A stretch of DNA of 64,000 nt, from the NCBI RefSeq assembly GCF_031458325.1, contig NZ_JAVDYG010000001.1, positions 930,001 through 994,000 on the forward strand. Direction: 5' to 3'. This stretch comes from Nocardioides marmoribigeumensis (GTDB lineage: Bacteria; Actinomycetota; Actinomycetes; Propionibacteriales; Nocardioidaceae). Both the position numbers and the translations under genes were made by a program. Positions within the stretch are counted from its first letter, which is position 1, and each line of letters opens with the position of its first letter. Below are positions 1 through 7,692 of the stretch, piece after piece. The notes below the pieces were generated by a model. The model saw nothing but the letters and a program-made list of their open reading frames with translations, ran no database searches and was not told where the DNA came from.

Positions 1-2806
1 CGTTGCGGGCAATGCCCGTGACCGGCTGGTCGCCGAGGTCGTAGGACCGGTCGGTGTAGGTCGTCCGCTGCGGGTTGCGCGCGTCGTAACGGACCTCGAT
101 CACGTGCTGCGGCGTGCCGGGCGTGTAGGCGCCGTAGCCGGAGTAGGACACCCAGGCGTGGTTGGGATCCCGACCGTCGATCGCGATGCCGGAGATGAAC
201 CGGCCGGGCGTCGACGCGGTGTCCAGACGCGTGAAGTGGACGGTGCGCGGGTTGGCCGAGCCGGCGTCCTTGGAGATCCACAACCGTCCGGTGCGGGTCG
301 CGGCCCACATCGTGTTCTTGTCGGACTCGGCGCGCTCGGTCGCCACGACGAACTGGCCGCCGCGGTCGTTGACCGAGCCGGAGGTGAGGTCGTTGCCCAT
401 CGGCACCCAGTCGCCGCACGGGCCGGCGTCGCGGGTGAGCGCGTTGCAGTGCTCCTCGAGGTAGGCCCGCGGGCCACCGTTGTCGTCGGTGCGCCAGACG
501 TGCTCCAGGCCGATGAAGGCACGGCCTCCGACCTGCGGATCGGCCTTGAACGGCACGTAGAACGAGCGGTTCTCCTTCGAGCTCTGCAGCGGGTCGTAGA
601 TCGCCAGCCACGTGGTGGGGTCGTCGCCCTTGAAGTTCACCTCGGGCGTCGCGTCGTAGTAGTTGTGGTAGCGGGTCTGCGTGCGCGCGATGTCGAAGCC
701 GGACTGGCCGCCGTCGCCGCCGATGGTCTCGAACCAGGTCGGCGAACCGGTGAACGACCAGGTGCCGTTGTCCTGCGTGCCACCGAGCAGGCTGCCGGTC
801 GGGTTGGACGGGTTGTAGGACAGCGACTGGAACTGGATCGTGTTGAGGCCGTCGTTGAGCGGCTCGATCGCCCCGGGGATCGCCTTGAGCAGCCGCTTGC
901 AGTCGGCCAGGTCCTCTGGCCCGAGCGGCTCGTCGGTCGCGGCGTTCTTGCGGGTGTCACAGGCCGCGGACTTGTCAGTCGTGGTCCGCAGGTCGATGCG
1001 CACGACGCCTCCGTCGGAGCCGACGAACGCGATGCGGGGGTCGGCGGAGGCGAAGACGACCGCGTGCTGGTCGGGGTGGATGCCCTTGGTGAAGGGGTAC
1101 GACGGCGCGGAGCCGATCGTGGCGCTCATGTCGGCCCAGGTCACGTCGGCCGCGGGGGCGCCGGCGTTGGTGGAGCGGATGACGCCGCGGCCGTTGGAGC
1201 GCGGCGGGGCACCGGCGTAGCCGGGCAGCTCGTCGTAGTTCATGGAGCCGCCGAGCCACAGGTCGCCCGTGCCCCCGGCGACGCCGGGCTGCTCGGCCGG
1301 GGAGACCACGAAGTCGTCGTAGCCGCACTGACCGTTCTGGCAGTAGTTGTAGGCCAGGAAGCCGTTGGTGCCGTTCTGGGAGCTGCTCAGCTCGGTCCAG
1401 CCGGCGTTGTCGTAGCCACCGTCGGGCGCGCCGGCGATCGCGGCCGCGTCGTCGGTGCGGTAGACCTTCGCGACCCCGAGGTCGTCGGAGGAGTCGCCGA
1501 GGTAGATCCGCGTCCTGCCGCCGCCCAGGGGCACGGCCGAGAACTCGGTGCGGTCGCCGAACAGGTCGTCGGGGTTCATGGTCTGGAACACCTGGGTCCA
1601 GGTCGCGCCGCCGTCGGCCGAGCGCCACACGCCGTAGCCCAGCACGCCGGCGTACAGCGTGCCGGGGGTGACCGGGTCGAACTGGAGCTTGGTCACGCCG
1701 CCCTGGAACCAGTCGGAGCCGGTGCCGGCACCGGGCGGGGTCCCGTTGGCCGGCGTCTTGGACTGCAGGTCGGTGGAGAGGGTGAAGCTGGCGCCGCCGT
1801 CGGTGGAGCGGTAGACCCCGAGCGCCGGCGCGTTGGGCGGCGTACGACGGCCGCCGTTGACCGAGGACGACCCGTGCCGCGCCACCGCGGTGCCGATCAC
1901 GATGGTGTCCGGCCGGCCCTGGCGGATCGCGATCGAGCCGATCGAGCGGTTGGTCGCCACCGAGGCGGAGCCGGGCACCAGCGACCAGGACCGGCCGCCG
2001 TCGGTGGACTTGAACAGGCCCAGGCCGGCCTCGGAGTCACCGGAGCCGTTGGGCTCGCCGGACCCGGCGTAGAGGGTGTTGCCGCTGGCGTCGTTGGGGT
2101 CCACGACCAGCGAGCCGAAGGCGTTGGTGGGCAGGTCGCCGGGCGGGGCGATCCACGCGGGGTGGGCGGCGAGCGCGTCGTCGGTGCGCCAGATGCCGCC
2201 GCCGGCGGCCGCGACCCAGAGCCGGCACGGTGCACCGCTGGGCGCGGAAGACTTGCCGCAGCTGGGGTCGATCGCCAGCGCGGTCACGCGACCGGACTCC
2301 TGCGTGGAGGGCCCGCTCTGCGTGCGGTAGTCGTAGAACTGAGAGGCCTGGGAGGCCACGTCGGGCGTCACCGGGCCGAGCGCCTGCCAGGCGCCGGGCG
2401 TCGCCGAGAGCGAGGCGGCGAAGGTCTTCTGGGAGCCGTAGTCCGAGCGGTCGGCCTTGTGCGCGGTCCGCTGGTACTTCGCGCGGGCACCACGGGAGCG
2501 CTTGTCGTCGACGTAGCTGCGGGGGTAGGCGCGGTTGTCGACCTGCTCGGCGGCGGGGTTACTCGGGCCCTTGCGGTCGGCCTCCCCGACGGCCGTCTCG
2601 AACCGGGCCTCCTTGCGTGGCTCGGCGTAGCCGTTGGGCCGCTCCTCCGACTCCTCCTCGTCCTCGCTCTCGGCGGCGAAGTCACCGTCACGGTGACCGA
2701 CCCCGGGGTGGGCGCTGCTGCTGCGGTCGCCTCCCCCGCTGGTGCAGCCCACCGCGGCGAGCATGAGTAGGACTGCGATCAGGGCGATCCACGACCGGTG
2801 CTTCAT
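1..2806 (-). CDS. Large Asp-box (sortilin/BNR-like) beta-propeller lipoprotein, C-terminus beyond window
   Basis: The minus-strand frame stays open from an ATG at 2806 to the left edge, about 935 residues, so the C-terminus is missing. Residues 1-21 form a lipoprotein signal peptide ending in AAVGC, with Cys21 as the lipidation site. A very acidic linker follows (SEDEEESEE). The body carries several Asp-box repeats (STDGGRSW, STDGGASF, SADGGATW), typical of BNR/sortilin-type beta-propellers. A GGGAGG ribosome site lies 5 nt before the ATG. Inference: an exported lipid-anchored protein that binds or hydrolyses a glycan or peptide; the substrate cannot be told. Long plus-strand frames over this region are G+C-driven shadows. 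Confidence 0.85.
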   Translation of the reverse strand, partial: MKHRSWIALIAVLLMLAAVGCTSGGGDRSSSAHPGVGHRDGDFAAESEDEEESEERPNGYAEPRKEARFETAVGEADRKGPSNPAAEQVDNRAYPRSYVDDKRSRGARAKYQRTAHKADRSDYGSQKTFAASLSATPGAWQALGPVTPDVASQASQFYDYRTQSGPSTQESGRVTALAIDPSCGKSSAPSGAPCRLWVAAAGGGIWRTDDALAAHPAWIAPPGDLPTNAFGSLVVDPNDASGNTLYAGSGEPNGSGDSEAGLGLFKSTDGGRSWSLVPGSASVATNRSIGSIAIRQGRPDTIVIGTAVARHGSSSVNGGRRTPPNAPALGVYRSTDGGASFTLSTDLQSKTPANGTPPGAGTGSDWFQGGVTKLQFDPVTPGTLYAGVLGYGVWRSADGGATWTQVFQTMNPDDLFGDRTEFSAVPLGGGRTRIYLGDSSDDLGVAKVYRTDDAAAIAGAPDGGYDNAGWTELSSSQNGTNGFLAYNYCQNGQCGYDDFVVSPAEQPGVAGGTGDLWLGGSMNYDELPGYAGAPPRSNGRGVIRSTNAGAPAADVTWADMSATIGSAPSYPFTKGIHPDQHAVVFASADPRIAFVGSDGGVVRIDLRTTTDKSAACDTRKNAATDEPLGPEDLADCKRLLKAIPGAIEPLNDGLNTIQFQSLSYNPSNPTGSLLGGTQDNGTWSFTGSPTWFETIGGDGGQSGFDIARTQTRYHNYYDATPEVNFKGDDPTTWLAIYDPLQSSKENRSFYVPFKADPQVGGRAFIGLEHVWRTDDNGGPRAYLEEHCNALTRDAGPCGDWVPMGNDLTSGSVNDRGGQFVVATERAESDKNTMWAATRTGRLWISKDAGSANPRTVHFTRLDTASTPGRFISGIAIDGRDPNHAWVSYSGYGAYTPGTPQHVIEVRYDARNPQRTTYTDRSYDLGDQPVTGIARN

Positions 2807-2820
2807 GAGCCCTCCCGGAA

Positions 2821-2855
2821 CTGAGAAATCTCAGGTGAGACTAAGCAGATTCTCA
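2821..2855. promoter_or_regulatory. Clustered TGAGA/TCTCA inverted repeats upstream of the Asp-box lipoprotein
   Basis: CTGAGA-AA-TCTCAG lies at 2821-2834, directly upstream of the ribosome site of the minus-strand lipoprotein gene. A second TGAGA (2836-2840) and TCTCA (2851-2855) follow. The repeats could be an operator or leader hairpin for the lipoprotein mRNA. No cognate regulator can be named. Confidence 0.35.
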
Positions 2856-3013
2856 GCCTCCGGATAGACCCCTGGGGAGCGCAATCAAGGTGGGACCGAT
2901 GCGGTCCCCCGGCTGTCCGCCACGAGCGTGCACTCGTCCGATCGGCGCGAGCCGGACGACGGGGTGCGGCGGCACGATCGACGCATCGATCCGACCTCCA
3001 GACAGGAAACACC

Positions 3014-3313
3014 GTGCTCATCGCCGTCCTCGACCTCCGCACCGACCCGACCGACCGCCCCGCCGCCCTCGCCCAGCTCGACCGCGAGCGGGCAGAGATC
3101 CGCGCCATGCCGGGCAACCTCGACTTCCGGGTGTACGCCGCCCGCGACGACGCCGGGGCCGTGACGGTCCTGCACGAGTGGGCCGACGAGCCGTCGTTCG
3201 CGGCCTACCTGGCGTCCGACGCCTTCGCCCGCTCCGGCGCGGTCCTGCGGCCGCTGGTCACCGAGCCGCCGCTCAGCCGCCGCTTCAGCGCGGACCTGAT
3301 CGAGACGGTGTGA
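3014..3313 (+). CDS. Small antibiotic-biosynthesis-monooxygenase (ABM/YgiN-like) fold protein
   Basis: A 99-residue protein starting at GTG, with AGGA about 8 nt upstream. The opening MLIAVLDLRTDP, the DFRVYAARDD strand and VLHEWADEPSFAAYLASDAF fit the ferredoxin-like alpha/beta ABM fold, which includes quinol monooxygenases and heme-degrading enzymes. Length is normal for a single-domain member. It stands alone, 41 nt before an AraC-type regulator that may be co-transcribed. The substrate cannot be inferred; members usually act on quinones, heme or polyketide-like aromatics without a cofactor. Confidence 0.7.
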   Translation: MLIAVLDLRTDPTDRPAALAQLDRERAEIRAMPGNLDFRVYAARDDAGAVTVLHEWADEPSFAAYLASDAFARSGAVLRPLVTEPPLSRRFSADLIETV

Positions 3314-3354
3314 CCACGCGTCGCGGACTAGGGTGACGGGGTGCGGGGCGAGCC

Positions 3355-4107
3355 GTGAGGCGTGAGGCGTTCGCGTTCGCGCGGGACTTCGAGCCGGCCC
3401 CGCCGTCGGAGCTCTGCGTGGGCCGGCACTACCTGCTGTGCGCCTCCCGCGGAGCGCTCCGGCTCGAGGCGCACGGCACCTCCTGGGTGCTCCCACCGGC
3501 ACGCGCGGCACTGATCGCGGCCGGCGAGCCCATCCAGGTGTCGATCCCTCAGCCGGTGACGACGTCGTCGGTCCTGTTCGTCCCCGGGTTCACCCCGGAC
3601 CCGCCGGCACCCCTCACGGTCTTCGACCTCACGCCCCTGGCCCGGGGCCTGGTCACCGAGTGTGCCGAGTGGCCCGAGGCCGAGGGCCTCCTCCCGCCGT
3701 ACGCCCGCAGCATCTTCGGCGCGCTGGCGGCGGTGACGTGGCGGCTGGCCGAGCGGCCCAGTCCCGTCGCCGTCCCTGCCGGACGGTCACCGGAGCTGCG
3801 TGGAGCCCTCGCCCTGACCGCTGAGCGCCTCGGCGAGGACCTCGCCTTCGAGGAGGTCGCCCACCACGTCGGGCTCGCCCCCCGGTCGCTGGCGCGACGG
3901 TTCGAGGAGGAGTGCCAGATGACGTGGCGCGCGACGCTGCGCCGGATGCGCGTGCTGCGGGCGGTCGAGGAGCTGGCCGCCGGCGAGGACTCGGTCACCA
4001 CGATCGCGCACCGGGTGGGCTACACCTCGCTGTCGGCCTTCAACGCCGCGTTCCGCGACCTGACCGGTCGGACGCCGACGGACTACCGCGCCACCTTCCG
4101 GCCCTGA
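3355..4107 (+). CDS. AraC-family transcriptional regulator
   Basis: A 250-residue protein. The N-terminal part (about 1-140) looks like a cupin-like sensing domain (VGRHYLLCASRGALRLEAHGTSWVLPP). The C-terminal 100 residues hold the two helix-turn-helix motifs of AraC/XylS regulators: LAFEEVAHHVGLAPRSLARRF and VTTIAHRVGYTSLSAFNAAFRDLTGRTP. The second is the most diagnostic part of the family. The start is GTG at 3355; an upstream GTG at 3341 stops at once in its frame. The gene follows the ABM-fold gene on the same strand, so the two may form a unit. Its ligand is unknown. Confidence 0.9.
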   Translation: MRREAFAFARDFEPAPPSELCVGRHYLLCASRGALRLEAHGTSWVLPPARAALIAAGEPIQVSIPQPVTTSSVLFVPGFTPDPPAPLTVFDLTPLARGLVTECAEWPEAEGLLPPYARSIFGALAAVTWRLAERPSPVAVPAGRSPELRGALALTAERLGEDLAFEEVAHHVGLAPRSLARRFEEECQMTWRATLRRMRVLRAVEELAAGEDSVTTIAHRVGYTSLSAFNAAFRDLTGRTPTDYRATFRP

Positions 4108-4123
4108 GAGCGTGCTCGTCGGG

Positions 4124-4999
4124 TCAGGGGGCGCGGCTCATGAAGCGGAACTGCACGCGCACCGAGCTGTCGAGGCGCACCATCAGGGTCGAGTCGCTCG
4201 GCGACCACCGCTCCGGCACGAGGAACATCGTGCCGTCGCCCTGCACCAGCACCCGGAACCCGCGGTAGCGGAAGCGGAACTCGTCGCCCTCGGCGGCCGG
4301 GAGCGACGTCACGGTTACGATCCCGTCGGTCAGGAACAGCGGCTCCTGGGTGTCGAGGATGACCGGCGCCAGCTGGTCGAGGTGGCGTGCGGTCCGCATG
4401 CCGTTGCCCAGGCCGGTCCACTGCGCGACGGTGGCGGTCGCCCAGAACACGCAGCCCACGATGGCCACCACCGTGAACGCCAGCACGCCCCGGCGCAGGT
4501 TGACCTCGTCAGGGTCCGGCGAGCGCAGGAAGTCCGGCGACCCGGGCATGCGCATCGTGTAGAGCACGGCGGCGCTGCCGGCGGCGAGGAGCAGCGGCGT
4601 GACCAAGGGGTACGCCGGCCAGTCGCCGAACGCGGCGTACCCCCCGACGAGCACGACCCCGGCGGCCACGCCGAGGATCCCGGCGGCGAAGGCCACCCGG
4701 ACCGCGCCCACCGACAGGGGTCGGCGCCTGATCGCCAGGTGGAGGAGCAGCAGGCCGGCGCCACCGAGCGAGATCGCGAGCAGGGGCACGAGCAGGGCCT
4801 GCGGGCTGCGCATCACGTAGTCACGCGTGCTGAGGCCGACGGTGTCGACGTCCAGGCCGAAGTAGCGGTACTGCGCGCGGGTCGAGACGTAGCCGAAGTA
4901 GAACAGCAGTGAGCTCAGCAGCGTGGCCGGGGCGACGAACTTGCTGCCGACCGCCCACCACCTGTCGAGCAGGGCTGCCCGTGACTCCTCGTCCGCCAC
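4124..4999 (-). CDS. Polytopic membrane protein of unknown function
   Basis: A 291-residue protein. I use the GTG at 4999 because it lies 2 nt after the stop of the upstream lipoprotein gene; the longer open frame upstream only shadows that gene. About five hydrophobic segments are visible: ATLLSSLLFYFGYV, ALLVPLLAISLGGAGLLLL, AGILGVAAGVVLVGGY, LVTPLLLAAGSAAVLY and VLAFTVVAIVGCVFW. A soluble C-terminal domain of about 90 residues follows. No family was recognised. Tight coupling with the lipoprotein gene suggests an envelope complex of the two products. Confidence 0.75.
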   Translation of the reverse strand: MADEESRAALLDRWWAVGSKFVAPATLLSSLLFYFGYVSTRAQYRYFGLDVDTVGLSTRDYVMRSPQALLVPLLAISLGGAGLLLLHLAIRRRPLSVGAVRVAFAAGILGVAAGVVLVGGYAAFGDWPAYPLVTPLLLAAGSAAVLYTMRMPGSPDFLRSPDPDEVNLRRGVLAFTVVAIVGCVFWATATVAQWTGLGNGMRTARHLDQLAPVILDTQEPLFLTDGIVTVTSLPAAEGDEFRFRYRGFRVLVQGDGTMFLVPERWSPSDSTLMVRLDSSVRVQFRFMSRAP

Positions 5000-5001
5000 C
5001 C

Positions 5002-5637
5002 TCAGCCCCCGTCGTCCGCGGAGGGCGCCGGCTGGAGCTCGATGGACTGCGGTCCGGCCGCCTCGACCTCGGCCTTGAACGACTCGCACTCGTCGACCCG
5101 GTCGGCCGGGCAGGAGATCTCCCCCGAGGTGAACGACAGCAGGCCCGGGTCCTGGGTCGAGCCGGTCCAGGTCACCGCGACGTAGCACCGCTGGGTCGTG
5201 GTGATCCGGACCTCGCCCTCCAGGCAGGGTGGGGTGTCGCCCTCGCAGGTCTCGTCCGACAGCGCGAACTCGCCCTCGGGGCTGAGCTCGACACCGGTCA
5301 CCGTCACCGCGATCCAGTCGGGGAGGTCGGGCGGGTTGGTCCAGCCGACGTCCGCGCACTGCAGCGTGTCCGACACGACGATCGAGCTGCCGCCGATGGG
5401 GAGGCCGGGCAGCTCGACGGCGACGTCCTGGTTGCCGGAGTCGTCGGCCTGCTCGGTGGCCGCGGTGTCCTCGGCCTCGGGCGTGCTCGTGTCCTCGACG
5501 ACCGTGTCGCCGGCGGTGTCCTGGGTGGTGTCCCCCGTGCTGCCGCTACCGCCGCACCCGGCGAGGAGGAGCAGCGCGCAGACCAGTGCGCCGAGAGGTC
5601 CTCCCCCGACTCTCGGGGCGGTCCGAGTCCTCCGCAC
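5002..5637 (-). CDS. Secreted lipoprotein, cysteine-rich C-terminal domain
   Basis: A 211-residue protein with a lipoprotein signal peptide (LGALVCALLLLAGC). It is followed by a long Ser/Thr/Asp/Glu-rich linker of about 45 residues, as in many actinobacterial lipoproteins, and a folded domain with several cysteines (QCADVGW, ETCEGDTPPCLEG, RCYVAV, ISCPADRVDECESF) likely forming disulfides. The start is GTG at 5637 with AGGAGG about 6 nt upstream. It is first in a two-gene unit with the membrane protein ending at 4124. Function unknown. Confidence 0.8.
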   Translation of the reverse strand: MRRTRTAPRVGGGPLGALVCALLLLAGCGGSGSTGDTTQDTAGDTVVEDTSTPEAEDTAATEQADDSGNQDVAVELPGLPIGGSSIVVSDTLQCADVGWTNPPDLPDWIAVTVTGVELSPEGEFALSDETCEGDTPPCLEGEVRITTTQRCYVAVTWTGSTQDPGLLSFTSGEISCPADRVDECESFKAEVEAAGPQSIELQPAPSADDGG

Positions 5638-5735
5638 GGCGCCTCCTCAGGCCCCGACGTCCGCATGAGGCAAGGCGTCTGCGCCCTCCACGGTGCTCTC
5701 GTGGGATGACCCCGTCAAGGGCCGTGGTGCCCCGG

Positions 5736-7523
5736 TCAGTCGCGGGGGCGCTTGTGACGCGGTTTCTTGTCACGCTTGTCGAAATCGCGGCGCGGCGGCC
5801 CGGACCGGTCGGCGCGCGGAGCGGCGTCCTCGCGGCGCAGCTCGATGAGCTTGCCCGAGATGCGGGTGCGCTCGAGGGCGGCGTGCTGCTCGGAGGTCAG
5901 CGAGGCCGGCAGCTCGACGTACGAGTGGTCGCCGCGGATGTCGATCTTGCCGAAGTCCGCGCGCTCCAGGCCGCCCTCGTTGGCCAGGGCGCCGACGATC
6001 TGGCGGGGCTCGACGCGGTGCCGCTTGCCGACGGCGATGCGGTAGGACGCCAGCGGCACGCTGGACCCTCGCGACGGTCGCGACTGACGGAACTCGCGGT
6101 CGCTCGTGGGCCGCGAGGGCCGGTCGCCGCGGTCGGACCTCGCGCCCTTCTGGAACACCTGCTTCGGCGGCTCGGCGACGGGCGCGTCGGAGTTCAGCAG
6201 CAGAGGGGTGTCGCCCTGGGCGACGACCGCGAGCGCGGCCGCCACGTCGACCTCGGGCACGTCGTACTCGTTGACGTAGTGCTTGATGATGTCGCGGAAG
6301 CCCTCGATGCGGTCGGTCTGCTGGAGGGCCTCGGTGATCGCGTCGTCGAACCGGGCCAGGCGCGTGGTGTTGACGTCCTCCGCGGACGGCAGCTGCATCT
6401 GGGTCAGCGGCTGGCGCGTGGCCTTCTCGATGATCTTGAGCAGGTAGCGCTCGCGGGGCGTGACGAACGAGATCGCGTCACCGGTGCGGCCCGCACGGCC
6501 GGTGCGACCGATGCGGTGGACGTAGGACTCGGCGTCGGTGGGGATGTCGTAGTTGACGACGTGGCTGATGCGCTCGACGTCGAGCCCGCGGGCCGCGACG
6601 TCGGTGGCGACGAGGATGTCGAGCTTGCCGTCGCGGAGCTGGTTGACCGTGCGCTCGCGGACGTTCTGGGCGATGTCGCCGTTGATCGCGATCGCGGAGT
6701 AGCCACGCGCGCGCAGCTTCTCGGCCAGCGTCTCGGTCTCGTTCTTCGTGCGGGCGAAGACGATCATGCCCTCGAAGTTCTCGACCTCGAGGATGCGCGT
6801 GAGCGCGTCGACCTTCTGCGGGTAGCTGACCAGCAGGTAGCGCTGGGTGGTGTTGGCCGACGTCGTGGTCTTGGACTTGACCGTGATCTCGGCGGCGTCG
6901 GTGAGGTACTTCTTCGCGATCCGCTTGATCTGCGCGGGCATGGTCGCGCTGAACAGCGCCACGTGCTTGTCGGCCGGGGTGTCGGCCAGGATCGTCTCGA
7001 CGTCCTCGGCGAAGCCCATCTTGAGCATCTCGTCGGCCTCGTCGAGCACCAGGAACCGCAGCTCCGAGAGGTCGAGGGTGCCCTTCTCCAGGTGGTCCAT
7101 GATCCGGCCGGGCGTCCCGACGATCACGTGCACGCCGCGGCGCAGGGCCGAGAGCTGCTGGCCGTAGCCCTGGCCGCCGTACACCGGGAGGACGTGGAGG
7201 CCCGGGAGGTGCGCGGCGTAGCGCTCGAACGCCTCGGCGACCTGGAGCGCGAGCTCACGGGTGGGGGCGAGCACGAGTGCCTGCGGCGTCTTCTGCTTGA
7301 GGTCGATCTGGCTGAGGATCGGGATGGCGAACGCGGCCGTCTTGCCGGTGCCGGTCTGGGCGAGCCCGACGACGTGACGGCCGTCGAGGAGGGCCGGGAT
7401 CGTGGCGGCCTGGATCGGGGACGGCGACTCGTAACCGACGTCCTTGAGCGCCTTGAGCACGCGCTTGTCGATGCCGAGGTCGTCGAAGGTGGTGGGTGTG
7501 TCAGATGACTCGTCACTCGGCAT
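5736..7523 (-). CDS. deaD: DEAD-box ATP-dependent RNA helicase (DeaD/CsdA type)
   Basis: A 595-residue cytoplasmic RNA helicase that unwinds duplexes during ribosome assembly and mRNA turnover, often cold-induced. All core motifs are present: Q motif (TFDDLGIDK...PSPIQ, about 12-40), motif I AQTGTGKT (55-62), PTRELA, TPGR, DEAD, SAT, ARGLDVERI and HRIGRTGR. The C-terminal region (about 490-565) matches the DbpA RNA-binding fold (VGKRHRVEPRQIVGALANE), followed by a basic tail rich in R/K/D. The ATG at 7523 sits 6 nt after a TACCCT -10 box, so the mRNA is probably leaderless. deaD, csdA and related names are used for this family; the exact orthology is not proven. Confidence 0.95.
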   Translation of the reverse strand: MPSDESSDTPTTFDDLGIDKRVLKALKDVGYESPSPIQAATIPALLDGRHVVGLAQTGTGKTAAFAIPILSQIDLKQKTPQALVLAPTRELALQVAEAFERYAAHLPGLHVLPVYGGQGYGQQLSALRRGVHVIVGTPGRIMDHLEKGTLDLSELRFLVLDEADEMLKMGFAEDVETILADTPADKHVALFSATMPAQIKRIAKKYLTDAAEITVKSKTTTSANTTQRYLLVSYPQKVDALTRILEVENFEGMIVFARTKNETETLAEKLRARGYSAIAINGDIAQNVRERTVNQLRDGKLDILVATDVAARGLDVERISHVVNYDIPTDAESYVHRIGRTGRAGRTGDAISFVTPRERYLLKIIEKATRQPLTQMQLPSAEDVNTTRLARFDDAITEALQQTDRIEGFRDIIKHYVNEYDVPEVDVAAALAVVAQGDTPLLLNSDAPVAEPPKQVFQKGARSDRGDRPSRPTSDREFRQSRPSRGSSVPLASYRIAVGKRHRVEPRQIVGALANEGGLERADFGKIDIRGDHSYVELPASLTSEQHAALERTRISGKLIELRREDAAPRADRSGPPRRDFDKRDKKPRHKRPRD

Positions 7524-7529
7524 GGGTCA

Positions 7530-7535
7530 AGGGTA
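7530..7535 (-). promoter_or_regulatory. -10 box for leaderless helicase transcript
   Basis: On the minus strand TACCCT is followed by 6 nt and then the helicase ATG. The same TAnnnT-N6/7-start layout recurs at other genes in this window, so transcription probably begins at or next to the start codon. Confidence 0.5.
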
Positions 7536-7692
7536 GGGCCGCGCGTCCCTCTGGCCCGAATCTCACGGGTACGACGTGGGCGGACTCACGCCGACCGGCG
7601 CGGCCTCGATCTGGTCGATCTGACCCGTCCGGGCTATCGACGCAGGCCCGAGCACGGGCACTCTGGAGGGACCGGACCCCGGGGAGGCCGAG

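Noticed and set aside
104-2770. An 888-codon plus-strand open frame opposite the Asp-box lipoprotein
   Set aside because: Low-complexity R/G/A/V composition without motifs; the minus strand reads a coherent lipoprotein with Asp boxes.
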